Source: Agreia bicolorata
GTDB lineage: Bacteria; Actinomycetota; Actinomycetes; Actinomycetales; Microbacteriaceae
Length of the DNA: 64,000 bases
Assembly (NCBI RefSeq): GCF_000938265.1
Contig: NZ_JYFC01000002.1
Span: forward strand, 310,001 to 374,000
Reading direction: 5' to 3'
Positions 1 through 8,141 of this stretch are shown piece by piece. The notes beneath the pieces were generated by a model. That model saw only the letters and a list, made by a program, of their open reading frames with translations, was not told the DNA's origin and made no database searches. A program made the translations under genes and the position numbers. How positions within the stretch are numbered: the first letter of the stretch is position 1; every line of letters begins with the position of its first letter.

Positions 1-1
1 G

Positions 2-664
2 CCGCTCGGCCACGCCCGCGACTGCGCCCGCATCGCCGAGGAGGCCGGCGTGGACGGATTGCTCGTACTGCCGTCGTACCTCGTGAGGGCGCCCCAGGAG
101 GGTGTCGCACTGTACGTCGAGGCGATCGCCGAAAGTACCTCGCTGCCGATCATTGCGTATCATCGAGGCTCCGCGAAGTTCACCGAGGCGACCGTGCAGC
201 GTCTGCTCGCTCTTCCCACGCTCGCGGGAATCAAGGATGGCGTCGGCGACATCGCGCTGATGCAGCAGTTCGTTCTCGCCGCGCGCCGCGCGGGACGCGA
301 CGACGTGCAGTTCTTCAACGGGATGCTGACCGCTGAGGCGAGTCAGGCCGCCTACCGTGCGATCGGTGTTCCTCTGTATTCGTCGGCCGTCTTCGCGATG
401 GCGCCCCGCATCGCGAACGCGTTCTACGCGGCCTACGAAGCAGAGGACGCGGTCGAGCAGGATCGCCTCCTCGATGGCTTCTTCACGCCCCTCGTCAGAC
501 TGCGCAACCAGGTGCCCGGTTTCGCTGTGTCGCTCATCAAGGCCGGGCTGCGCCTGCGTGGGCTGGAGGTGGGCTCCGTGCGAGCGCCGCTTGTCGACCC
601 GTCGGAAGAACAAACCGAGCAGCTGCGCGTCATTCTTGCGCGTGGCGAGGAGCTGGTCCGATGA
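2..664 (+). CDS. kdgD: 5-dehydro-4-deoxyglucarate dehydratase, C-terminal part (5' end outside window)
   Basis: The gene is open from the first bases of the window, so only the C-terminal ~220 residues are visible. It belongs to the DHDPS/N-acetylneuraminate lyase TIM-barrel family. It shows the IIAYHRG strand with the family tyrosine and GIKDGVGD with the Schiff-base lysine. KdgD dehydrates and decarboxylates 5-dehydro-4-deoxy-D-glucarate to 2,5-dioxopentanoate in the cytoplasm. The next gene, which overlaps the stop by ATGA, oxidises that product, and this supports KdgD over plain DHDPS. Assignment within the superfamily rests on these motifs plus context; another 2-keto-3-deoxy-sugar-acid aldolase or dehydratase is the alternative. 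Confidence 0.82.
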   Translation, partial: PLGHARDCARIAEEAGVDGLLVLPSYLVRAPQEGVALYVEAIAESTSLPIIAYHRGSAKFTEATVQRLLALPTLAGIKDGVGDIALMQQFVLAARRAGRDDVQFFNGMLTAEASQAAYRAIGVPLYSSAVFAMAPRIANAFYAAYEAEDAVEQDRLLDGFFTPLVRLRNQVPGFAVSLIKAGLRLRGLEVGSVRAPLVDPSEEQTEQLRVILARGEELVR

Positions 665-2124
665 GCGCCGCAGATCAGACGACTGGGGCCGAGGGGGCCG
701 TGCCCGAGACCACCCCGGTCGAGTTCGACCGGATGCTCGATGCCGCCGTCGCCGCGCGCCGTCCTGCCTCGGCCTCGACGAGCGGCGATCGTGCCGGATG
801 GCTCCGCGAGATCGCCGCCCGGCTCGACGCGGCCCGAGACGAACTCGTCTCCCTCGCTCTGGGGGAGACCCACCTGCCGCAGGCCCGGCTCGAGGGCGAG
901 GTCGGGCGCACCACGGGACAATTGCGAATGTTCGCCGACGCGCTCGACGAGGGCTCCTACCTCGACATCGTCATCGATCACGCCGACCCGCAGGCAACGC
1001 CGCCGAAGCCCGAGCTGAGGCGCATCCTGATCCCCATCGGGGTTGTCGGCGTCTACGCCGCATCTAATTTTCCCTTCGCATTCTCTGTGGCGGGAGGCGA
1101 TACCGCTTCTGCGCTCGCGGTGGGCTGCCCCGTGGTGGTCAAGGCGCATCCAGGGCATGGGCGCACCTCTGCTCGCACCGCCGAACTGGTCATCGAGGCG
1201 CTCGCCTCGGCCGGCGCTCCTGACGGGATCTTCGCGCTCGTTCACGGGTTCGACGCGGGCGTTTCTCTGATCGAAGACGAGCGGCTGCAGGCCGCTGCCT
1301 TCACCGGCTCGGTTCCCGGGGGCCGGGCGCTCGCGGATCTCGCCGCGGCTCGCTCGCGACCGATCCCGTTCTACGGTGAGCTCGGAAGCATCAATCCCGT
1401 TGTCGTCACCCGAGGCGCCGATGCATCCAGGGGCGAGGAACTCGCGGCCGGTCTTGCCGGCTCGTTCACCCTGGGACTCGGTCAGTTCTGCACAAAGCCG
1501 GGCATCGTGTTCGTTCCCGCTTCATCCGCGCTCGAAGCGGCCCTCGTGCCCCTTGTGCCCACGACGGGTGGAACCATGCTCACGGATGCGATCGCCGAAG
1601 GGTACCTGCGGGGCGCGGGTCGGCTCGCGGTGCTCCAGGGCGTACGGCAGGTCGTCGCTCCGAGCGGCGCCGGTTCCGCGTCGCTGTACTCGGTGAGTGC
1701 GGCCGATTTCCAATCGAACGCGGAGGAGATTTCCGAGGAGGTTTTCGGGCCCACGACCGTTCTGGTGCGTTACTCGTCCGAAGCGGAACTGTCGGACGCC
1801 CTCGACGTTCTTCCTGGAACGCTGACCGCCACCGTGCACGCGGAGCCCGGAGAACACGTCGAGGATATTGTCGCCGTGCTCGGCGAAAAGGCCGGCCGCG
1901 TGCTCTTTGGGGGCTGGCCAACGGGCGTCGCGGTGACTTGGGCGCAGCATCATGGTGGCCCGTGGCCTGCGACGAATACCCAGCACACCTCGGTGGGTGT
2001 CACGGCCGTGCGGCGGTTCCAGCGGCCGCTCGTTTTTCAGGATGCGCCGGAGGCGCTCCTTCCGGAGGCGCTTCGCGACGGCGCAACGGGCCCGAGGAGG
2101 GTCGACGGTGTCCTCGTGCTGTGA
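661..2124 (+). CDS. alpha-ketoglutarate semialdehyde (2,5-dioxovalerate) dehydrogenase, NADP-type aldehyde dehydrogenase
   Basis: This is a 487-residue aldehyde dehydrogenase. The general-base glutamate is in FYGELGSINP (about residue 239) and the catalytic cysteine in GQFCTKPG (about residue 277). An NAD(P)-binding Rossmann segment (NFPFAFSVAGGD) comes before them. The ELGSINP/FCTKPG pairing is typical of the ketoglutarate-semialdehyde branch of the family. The ATG overlaps the stop of the preceding dehydratase gene by four bases, so the two are probably translationally coupled. Together they would convert 5-dehydro-4-deoxyglucarate to alpha-ketoglutarate in sugar-acid catabolism. Upstream pathway genes, such as glucarate dehydratase and a transporter, would lie outside the window. 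Confidence 0.85.
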   Translation: MSAADQTTGAEGAVPETTPVEFDRMLDAAVAARRPASASTSGDRAGWLREIAARLDAARDELVSLALGETHLPQARLEGEVGRTTGQLRMFADALDEGSYLDIVIDHADPQATPPKPELRRILIPIGVVGVYAASNFPFAFSVAGGDTASALAVGCPVVVKAHPGHGRTSARTAELVIEALASAGAPDGIFALVHGFDAGVSLIEDERLQAAAFTGSVPGGRALADLAAARSRPIPFYGELGSINPVVVTRGADASRGEELAAGLAGSFTLGLGQFCTKPGIVFVPASSALEAALVPLVPTTGGTMLTDAIAEGYLRGAGRLAVLQGVRQVVAPSGAGSASLYSVSAADFQSNAEEISEEVFGPTTVLVRYSSEAELSDALDVLPGTLTATVHAEPGEHVEDIVAVLGEKAGRVLFGGWPTGVAVTWAQHHGGPWPATNTQHTSVGVTAVRRFQRPLVFQDAPEALLPEALRDGATGPRRVDGVLVL

Positions 2125-2273
2125 TGCGCCTGAGAGCGCGGCATGTAGGGATGCTGAATCGGCGTGATCTGGCGGCGCACGGAATTTGTTCCGCGCGGGC
2201 AGCGTTCAAGGCAACGAAGTAGCCTTAATCGTTCTCTCCAACCCAGACTCGCTCGAAAGTTGACCCGCACCCC

Positions 2274-3620
2274 ATGACCGTTCCCGACGCATCCACTCTG
2301 AGTGACGGGCCGCTGACGCTCGCCGAGGTCGAACGGCTGCGGGCAGACTTTCCCATTTTGGGCGAGACCGTCAACGGCCATCCCCTCAGCTATCTCGACT
2401 CGGGGGCGACCGCGCAGCGACCCACCCACGTCCTTGAGGCAGAGCACGACTACCTGACGCGCCGAAACTCGGCCGTGCACCGCGGAGCCCACACCCTCGC
2501 CGCGGAGGCTACAGAGGTCTTCGAAAACGCTCGCGCCCGTGTTGCAGCCTTTGTGGGCGTGCGCGAGAACGAGATCGTGTGGACCTCGAATGCGACCGAG
2601 GGCATCAACCTGGTCGCCTACGCGTTCTCGAACGCGAGCCTGGGTCGCGGAGCCCCCGCGTCGTCGCGATTCGCGCTGGGCGAGGGCGACGAGATCGTCA
2701 CGACCGAGATGGAGCATCACGCCAACCTCATCCCGTGGCAAGAACTCGCCGCTCGCACGGGAGCCACGCTGCGGGTCATCCCCATCGACGACGATGGCCA
2801 GCTGCAAATGGCAGCGGCCGAAGAGATCATCGGCTCGCGCACGCGCGTTCTCGCCTTCACGCACGTGTCGAACGTCACGGGAGTCATCAATCCCGTCGAG
2901 CGGCTCGTGGCTCTGGCGCACGCCGTCGGCGCGCTCGTGGTTCTGGATGCCTGCCAATCGGCCCCGCATCGCCCGCTCGACCTGGGTGCGCTGGGCGTCG
3001 ACTTCGCCGTGTTCTCCGGCCACAAGATGCTCGGACCCACGGGCGTGGGAGTGCTGTACGGCCGTGCTGAGCTGCTCGATGCCATGCCTCCCTTTCTCAC
3101 GGGCGGATCGATGATCACCACGGTCACGCTCGAGAAGGCCGAGTACCTTCCGGCGCCGCAGCGATTCGAGGCTGGCACGCAGCGTGTGTCGCAGGCCATC
3201 GCGCTGGGCGCCGCCGTCGACTATCTGTCTGAGGTCGGCATGCAGCGCATCCACGACTGGGAGGCCGCCCTCGGCCAGCGCCTCGTGTCGGGCCTGTCCG
3301 CGATCCCCGGAATCACCGTGCTGGGCCCGCCGCCTGGTGTGGAGCGGGCGGGGCTCGCCAGCTTCGTTGTCGAAGGTGTGCATGCCCACGACGTCGGCCA
3401 GTACCTCGACGACCTGGGCATAGCGGTGCGCGTGGGGCACCACTGCGCCCAGCCACTGCACCGCCGCTTCGGCGTGACCGCTTCGACCCGCGCGAGCGCC
3501 TACCTCTACAACACGCCGGCCGAGGTCGACGCCTTCCTCGAGGGCGTGCGTGAGGTCACGGCGTTCTTCGGTGTGGTGCCGACCCTCTACCCGCAGTCTT
3601 CCGAAAGGACATCCCTGTGA
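2274..3620 (+). CDS. sufS: cysteine desulfurase SufS
   Basis: This 448-residue class V aminotransferase-fold enzyme removes sulfur from cysteine and passes it on as persulfide for Fe-S cluster assembly. The PLP lysine is in SGHKMLGPTG (about residue 250). The nucleophilic cysteine is in RVGHHCAQPL (about residue 391), the pattern of group II (SufS) desulfurases. ASSVN-type NATEGINLVA and TEMEHHANLIPW motifs are also clear. The ATG has no convincing Shine-Dalgarno sequence. Its GTGA overlap with the following sufU fixes the pair as an operon. The rest of the SUF genes (sufB, C, D, R) are not in this window. Confidence 0.95.
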   Translation: MTVPDASTLSDGPLTLAEVERLRADFPILGETVNGHPLSYLDSGATAQRPTHVLEAEHDYLTRRNSAVHRGAHTLAAEATEVFENARARVAAFVGVRENEIVWTSNATEGINLVAYAFSNASLGRGAPASSRFALGEGDEIVTTEMEHHANLIPWQELAARTGATLRVIPIDDDGQLQMAAAEEIIGSRTRVLAFTHVSNVTGVINPVERLVALAHAVGALVVLDACQSAPHRPLDLGALGVDFAVFSGHKMLGPTGVGVLYGRAELLDAMPPFLTGGSMITTVTLEKAEYLPAPQRFEAGTQRVSQAIALGAAVDYLSEVGMQRIHDWEAALGQRLVSGLSAIPGITVLGPPPGVERAGLASFVVEGVHAHDVGQYLDDLGIAVRVGHHCAQPLHRRFGVTASTRASAYLYNTPAEVDAFLEGVREVTAFFGVVPTLYPQSSERTSL

Positions 3621-4060
3621 GCTCGTCGCTCGAGAGCCTCTACCAGGAGGTCATCATGGATCACTCGCGCACCCCGCACAATCATGGGCTGCGCGAGGGC
3701 GGATCGGCCGAGTCGCACCAGCTCAACCCGACGTGCGGCGACGAGGTGACCCTGCGCATCCATTCGCAGGGCGACACCATCACGTCGCTCAGCTGGGAGG
3801 GGCACGGCTGCGCCATCTCGCAGGCGTCTGCCTCTTTGTTGTCAGATGTGATCGTTGATCTCGACCGGGCCGCAGTTCAGGAGCGCATCGACGCGTTTCG
3901 CGAGCTGATGCGCTCGAAGGGCACGCTCGAGGGCGACGAAGAGCTGCTCGGCGACGCGGTCGTGCTCGGCGGCGTCTCCCGCTACATCGCACGCGTCAAG
4001 TGCGCGATGCTCGCGTGGGTCGCCCTAGAAGATGCGATGGCGAAGACCTCCGCAGCCTGA
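3617..4060 (+). CDS. sufU: SufU zinc-dependent sulfurtransferase / Fe-S assembly protein
   Basis: This is a 147-residue IscU-like protein with a GTG start inside the sufS stop (GTGA). The three conserved cysteines are at about 40 (NPTCGDE, followed by Asp42), 65 (GHGCAISQAS) and 129 (VKCAMLAW). The typical SufU insertion lies between the second and third cysteine. In Firmicutes and Actinobacteria SufU is a Zn-binding partner that accepts the persulfide from SufS, rather than a true cluster scaffold. The immediate coupling to sufS agrees with that role. Confidence 0.94.
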   Translation: MSSSLESLYQEVIMDHSRTPHNHGLREGGSAESHQLNPTCGDEVTLRIHSQGDTITSLSWEGHGCAISQASASLLSDVIVDLDRAAVQERIDAFRELMRSKGTLEGDEELLGDAVVLGGVSRYIARVKCAMLAWVALEDAMAKTSAA

Positions 4061-4126
4061 TGCTGCCCGCGCCCTGAACTGCCCGCGCGTCGCCTGAGCC
4101 TCCCGGGTTCCACGGGGTTGCCCGCT

Positions 4127-4145
4127 CCCTGAGCCTGTCGAAGGG
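4127..4145 (+). repeat. dispersed REP-like element, copy 1
   Basis: CCCTGAGCCTGTCGAAGGG lies in the 238-bp gap between the convergent sufU and purQ genes. Outer bases extend the pairing (GCCC on the left, GGGC on the right), so the element can fold as a short imperfect hairpin. The same 19-mer recurs at 7024 and 58253, with single-base variants on the opposite strand at 10525 and 52053. The rest of this gap shows no gene or further clear signal. Confidence 0.8.
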
Positions 4146-4298
4146 CATCCACTCGTCGCAGAAGCACCCAAGAATGCCCTTTTGGATGCGTCTTCGCCTA
4201 GTCAATCCTGGCCGCGTCATCCAGTCGGCGAACATGCACCTATCCGGGCGGATTTGCGTGCTTCTGCGCCGAGCCGATGTAGCGGGCCGGGGCAGACA

Positions 4299-4997
4299 CT
4301 ACGCGCGGGCGAGCAGGCCCTCGAGCGCCGACGTGAAGATCGTGAGGCCGTCTACTCCCGAGCGCATCGCATCCGGGGTATCGGGGCCGAAGCCGGGCTC
4401 GACCGCGTGCTCGGGGTGCGGCATGAGGCCCACGACATTGCCGCGAGCGTTCGTGATGCCCGCGATGTCGTTGAGCGAACCGTTCGGGTTCACGTCGAGG
4501 TAGCGGAAGACCACGTGGTTCTCGCCCTCGAGCCGCTCGAGCTCGGCGGTCGAGGCAATGAATCCGCCCTCGCCGTTCTTGAGCGGGATCGTGATCTCTT
4601 GGCGATCGGTGAAGCCGTTGGTCCAGTCGGTCGAGGTGTTCTCGACGCGCAGGCGCTGGTCGCGGCAGATGAACGAGCCGTGGTCGTTGCGGATGAGTCC
4701 GCCGGGCAGGAGGTGTGCCTCGGTGAGCATTTGGAAGCCGTTGCAGATGCCGAGCACGGGTACGCCTCGATCGGCAGCCTGAATGACCTCGGCCATGATC
4801 GGCGAGTGGCTCGCGATGGCGCCTGCGCGCAGGTAGTCGCCGTAGCTGAAGCCACCGGGAAGCACGATGGCGTCGACGCCATCGAGGTCGTGCGTGCCGT
4901 GCCAGAGGGCGACGGGCTCGGCGCCGGCGATGCGAACCGCGCGCTGGGCGTCGCGGTCGTCGAGCGAGCCGGGGAAGGTGACGACGCCGATGCGCAT
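4299..4997 (-). CDS. purQ: phosphoribosylformylglycinamidine synthase subunit PurQ (glutaminase)
   Basis: This 232-residue class I glutamine amidotransferase supplies ammonia to PurL for FGAM synthesis, step 4 of purine biosynthesis. The nucleophilic Cys85 lies in GICNGFQ, and the His/Glu pair in the C-terminal [13 protein letters not shown]. The start ATG shares one base with the purS stop (TGATG), so purS-purQ are coupled. Unlike the usual actinobacterial order, no purL follows; the next gene downstream is the convergent sufU. PurL must be encoded elsewhere. Confidence 0.95.
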   Translation of the reverse strand: MRIGVVTFPGSLDDRDAQRAVRIAGAEPVALWHGTHDLDGVDAIVLPGGFSYGDYLRAGAIASHSPIMAEVIQAADRGVPVLGICNGFQMLTEAHLLPGGLIRNDHGSFICRDQRLRVENTSTDWTNGFTDRQEITIPLKNGEGGFIASTAELERLEGENHVVFRYLDVNPNGSLNDIAGITNARGNVVGLMPHPEHAVEPGFGPDTPDAMRSGVDGLTIFTSALEGLLARA

Positions 4998-5269
4998 CAG
5001 ACGGATGCTCCGGCGGGCTCGGTCGAGACGACGTGGATGCCAACGACGTCTTCGATGACTGAGTTCGACAGCATCTCGTCCGCGAGGGTCTTGACCTCGG
5101 CGAGCACGGCGTCGGTGACCTCGCCGTCGACGGTGAGCTCGAAGCGCTTGCCGACTCGAACGGAGCTGAACTGCGACTGTCCGAGACGGGTGAGGGCGCC
5201 GAGCACGGCCTTGCCCTGGGGATCGAGAAGTTCGGCCTTGGGCATGACCTCGACGACGATTGTGGGCAC
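4997..5269 (-). CDS. purS: phosphoribosylformylglycinamidine synthase subunit PurS
   Basis: This is a 90-residue protein starting V(M)[18 protein letters not shown], the conserved N terminus of PurS. I chose the GTG at 5269 because it matches this family start. The reading frame stays open further upstream but that part does not resemble PurS. PurS dimerises and bridges PurQ and PurL in the FGAM synthase complex. It is directly coupled to purQ through a TGATG overlap. There is no strong Shine-Dalgarno sequence in front of the GTG. The start lies about 145 bp from the divergent acyl-CoA synthetase gene, so the shared gap should hold both promoters. Confidence 0.9.
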   Translation of the reverse strand: MPTIVVEVMPKAELLDPQGKAVLGALTRLGQSQFSSVRVGKRFELTVDGEVTDAVLAEVKTLADEMLSNSVIEDVVGIHVVSTEPAGASV

Positions 5270-5415
5270 CGGAGAACTCTTTTCGAGAAGTGACGGGTGG
5301 ATTCGACCCCAGTCTAAACGCTGGGCATCAGCTTCACACCCGTGCGGCGGTCTTGGCTCGAGAGCCGTCCGACCGTAATCTCGGAGTCTGAGGTCAAAGA
5401 CGACTGGAGAACGTG

Positions 5416-7014
5416 ATGAATGCACCTGCGGGCCCCGCCGCATCCGAATCGCAGACGGGACATGCCACGGTCTCCGTGGCCGGCATCCTCGCTGAGACTG
5501 CGGCACGGCGGCCAGACAAGACGGCCCTGATTGTGGGAGATCAGAGCATCAGCTACTCCACCCTCTGGGAGGAGACACTCGGATACGCGGGCGCGCTGCG
5601 CGAACGAGGCGTCGGCCGGGGCGACCCCGTCGCCATCCTGATACCCAATGTGCCCGATTTTCCCCGTGTCTACTACGCGATCCTGGCGCTGGGCGGCATC
5701 GTCGTTCCCATCCACGCATTGCTCAAGGCCGAGGAGATCGCTTTTGTGCTGCGTGACAGCGGGGCCACCCTGCTCGTCTGCGCGGCGCCCCTACTCGCCG
5801 AGGGCGCAAAAGGGGCGGCGCTCGCGGGTGTCGATGTGGTGTCGCTGATGATGCCGCCGCACTCGGGCGACGAGCCATTGGATGCCGTGGGTTTCGATCG
5901 CCTCGAAGACTTGGCTGAGCAGGCGGTTCCGCCTGAGACCTACGTGTCGTGCGCGCCGAGCGATACGGCGACGATTCTCTACACGAGCGGCACCACGGGC
6001 TCTCCGAAGGGCGCCGAGGGCAGCCACTTCTCGCTCGTGGAACAGACGAGCACGCTGCTGCTCGACACGTTCGACATGACGAGCGACGACGTGCTGCTCG
6101 GATGCCTGCCGCTGTTCCACACCTTCGGGCAGACGTGTGTTCTGAACACGGGTTTTCGCGCGGGCGCCACGATCGTGCTGATGCCGAAGTTCGACGGTGC
6201 CGGAGCGATCGAGCTCATCAAGCGGCACGGCTGCACGATCTTCTTCGGTGTGCCGACGATGTACATGGTGATTCTGGCCGCGGCCGGCACGGAGCCCGTC
6301 GAGACGAAGCTGCGATACGGCATCTCGGGTGGTGCGGCCATACCTGTGGCGATCATCGACAAGTTCACACGGGTGTTCGGCGCCGACATCCACGAGGGCT
6401 ACGGGCTGACCGAGACGTCGCCCGTCGCGAGCTTCAACCAGCGCGGTGTGCCGCCGCGGCCCGGCACGATCGGCAAGCCGATCTGGGGCGTGGATGTCGA
6501 GATCGCCCGGGCAGACAACGACGATGCGATCGAGTTGCTTCCTCGAGGGGAGCTCGGCGAACTCGTTATCAGGGGTCACAACCTGATGAAGGGATACCTT
6601 CACCGGCAGGAGGACACGGCTCGCGCGGTGGTCGACGGATGGTTCCGCACGGGCGACCTCGGTACGAAGGATGACGACGGGTACCTGCGCATTCTCGATC
6701 GCAAGAAAGACATGATTCTGCGCAACGGCTACAACGTCTACCCACGCGAGGTCGAAGAGGTGCTCGCGGGGCATCCGGATGTCTCGATGGCGGCTGTGTA
6801 CGGCATCCCCCACGAGGTGCATGGTCAGGAGGTGGTCGCGGCCGTGGTGCTGGTTGCCGGTGCGACCGCGACCGATGCGGAGCTGGTGGCTTTCACCGAG
6901 GAGCACGTCGCCGCCTACAAATACCCGCGCCAGATCACGATCGTGGATGCCCTGCCGATGGGGCCGAGCGGAAAGGTTCTGAAGAGAGAACTCGTGGCGC
7001 GTCACGGGGAGTAG
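5416..7014 (+). CDS. long-chain fatty-acid--CoA ligase (AMP-forming acyl-CoA synthetase)
   Basis: This is an ANL-superfamily enzyme of about 532 residues. It has the P-loop TILYTSGTTGSPKGAEGSH, the adenylate-binding GYGLTETSPVASFN, the hinge region YLRILDRKKDMILRNGYNVYPREVEE, of which RKKDMI and GYNVYP are diagnostic, and the C-terminal catalytic lysine in PSGKVLKREL. It activates a carboxylic acid, probably a medium or long-chain fatty acid, to its CoA ester. A GGAGA sequence lies 6 bases before the ATG; a GTG three bases upstream is an alternative start. Exact substrate length cannot be read from sequence. It stands alone, with a REP-like element just past its stop. Confidence 0.88.
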   Translation: MNAPAGPAASESQTGHATVSVAGILAETAARRPDKTALIVGDQSISYSTLWEETLGYAGALRERGVGRGDPVAILIPNVPDFPRVYYAILALGGIVVPIHALLKAEEIAFVLRDSGATLLVCAAPLLAEGAKGAALAGVDVVSLMMPPHSGDEPLDAVGFDRLEDLAEQAVPPETYVSCAPSDTATILYTSGTTGSPKGAEGSHFSLVEQTSTLLLDTFDMTSDDVLLGCLPLFHTFGQTCVLNTGFRAGATIVLMPKFDGAGAIELIKRHGCTIFFGVPTMYMVILAAAGTEPVETKLRYGISGGAAIPVAIIDKFTRVFGADIHEGYGLTETSPVASFNQRGVPPRPGTIGKPIWGVDVEIARADNDDAIELLPRGELGELVIRGHNLMKGYLHRQEDTARAVVDGWFRTGDLGTKDDDGYLRILDRKKDMILRNGYNVYPREVEEVLAGHPDVSMAAVYGIPHEVHGQEVVAAVVLVAGATATDAELVAFTEEHVAAYKYPRQITIVDALPMGPSGKVLKRELVARHGE

Positions 7015-7023
7015 GCGCCCGTT

Positions 7024-7042
7024 CCCTGAGCCTGTCGAAGGG
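7024..7042 (+). repeat. dispersed REP-like element, copy 2
   Basis: An exact copy of CCCTGAGCCTGTCGAAGGG starts 10 bases after the stop of the acyl-CoA synthetase gene. It is framed by GCGCCC on the left and GGGCGC on the right, which lengthens the potential stem. It lies between convergent genes and could double as a transcription terminator. Confidence 0.8.
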
Positions 7043-7078
7043 CGCGTCTTTACAGGCTCGACGAACGGCGGTGTTTCG

Positions 7079-7951
7079 CTACTCCGCCGCCGCCACGATC
7101 TTAATCTGGTTGTCCCACGGGTCGGACACCATGAGCGAGTGTCCATCGTCGCGTGTCTGCAGCCCGAAATGACCGAGACGCTCGCCCACCTGGCCGACCT
7201 CGTCTGACGTTGGCACAACGATCTCGACGAGTCCCAGACCGAGAGCCAGCGGGCGTCGGCCTGCACCTTTCGACTCCCAGACGTTCATCGCCATGTGGTG
7301 GTGGTACCCGCCCGCCGACACGAAAAGGGCCGAACTGGCCATAGCGATGGTGGTCTCGAAGCCGAGCCTGTCGACGTAGAACTCCTTCGCCGTGGCCACG
7401 TCGCCCACCGAGAGGTGCACGTGCCCGACCGTTGTGCCGCCGAGCCTCGGGTTCTCCACTAACTCGGGCGTCACATGCTGCTGCAGAAACTCGTTCGGGT
7501 CGAGGTAGACGGTGCCCATCTCGATCTGGCCGTGCGCCCAGCTCCACTCCGTGCGTGCGCGGTCCCAGTAAAGTTCGACTCCATTGCCCTCGGGGTCGGT
7601 GAAGTAGAAGGCCTTCGACACGAGATGGTCGGCGCTTCCAGTAAACGTTCCAGGGGCGTGCCGCGCTACCGAATACAGTGCAGCGGCGAGGGCGGGCTCC
7701 GATTCGAACAGGATGGCCGTGTGGTACAGCCCCGCCGACCGCGGCGCCGCGTGCTTCAGCTCGGGGGCGCGCTGCAGGATGACGACAGGCACCTCGCCCC
7801 GGCCGAGCACGGCCACATCGCCCTCCTGGCTCTGCACGTCGAGCGTGACCGCGTCGCGGTAGTAGGCGATCATGGCGTCGAGGTCTCCGACGCGGAGGGT
7901 CACGGAACCCATTCCGGTCTGGGCTGAGAGGAGATCCTGGTTTGCAGTCAT
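7079..7951 (-). CDS. two-domain VOC (glyoxalase/extradiol dioxygenase-like) protein, CatE type
   Basis: This 290-residue protein is built of two tandem vicinal-oxygen-chelate modules. The first carries GSVTLRVGDLDAMIAYYRDAV and LYHTAILFE, the second TVGHVHLSVGDVATAKEFYV, SAGGYHHHMAMNVWES and LVEIVVP. Candidate metal ligands are the histidines in GHVHLSV and GYHHHMA and an acidic residue in LGLVEIV. The layout matches bacterial CatE-like catechol-2,3-dioxygenase family proteins. The ATG at 7951 (MTANQDLL) matches family N termini better than an upstream start at 8008. Its upstream DNA has a perfect 12-bp palindrome that could be a repressor site. Substrate is unknown. Confidence 0.82.
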   Translation of the reverse strand: MTANQDLLSAQTGMGSVTLRVGDLDAMIAYYRDAVTLDVQSQEGDVAVLGRGEVPVVILQRAPELKHAAPRSAGLYHTAILFESEPALAAALYSVARHAPGTFTGSADHLVSKAFYFTDPEGNGVELYWDRARTEWSWAHGQIEMGTVYLDPNEFLQQHVTPELVENPRLGGTTVGHVHLSVGDVATAKEFYVDRLGFETTIAMASSALFVSAGGYHHHMAMNVWESKGAGRRPLALGLGLVEIVVPTSDEVGQVGERLGHFGLQTRDDGHSLMVSDPWDNQIKIVAAAE

Positions 7952-7986
7952 AGTCAATAGAACTACCCCATCACGGCCAATATTCC

Positions 7987-7998
7987 TTGTAGCTACAA
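7987..7998. promoter_or_regulatory. 12-bp palindromic operator candidate upstream of the VOC gene
   Basis: TTGTAGCTACAA is a perfect palindrome about 36 bp upstream of the VOC gene start. On the minus strand a TTGAGA -35-like hexamer comes just before it, so the palindrome would sit in or next to the promoter spacer. Small winged-helix repressors often bind there. No regulator gene adjoins it, so the binding protein is unknown. Confidence 0.4.
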
Positions 7999-8141
7999 CT
8001 GTTCTCAATTATCCCCTCCCCCCCCGAACAAGGGGCGCGTGTGAACATCAGGTTTCGTTGCGGAGATTCGGTTGACCCCAAGCGAAGCTTCGGATTGAGT
8101 GGGAATTGTCCCCGAATTTACCCCTGGAGAACAACCTTCCT

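Noticed and set aside
2037-3461. 474-codon open frame antisense to sufS
   Set aside because: It is a GC-skew shadow of sufS with Arg/His-rich, family-less translation; the sense frame has full SufS motifs.
5791-7266. 491-codon open frame antisense to the acyl-CoA synthetase
   Set aside because: It covers the coding region of a well-supported enzyme and spans its end into the next gap; no recognisable domain.
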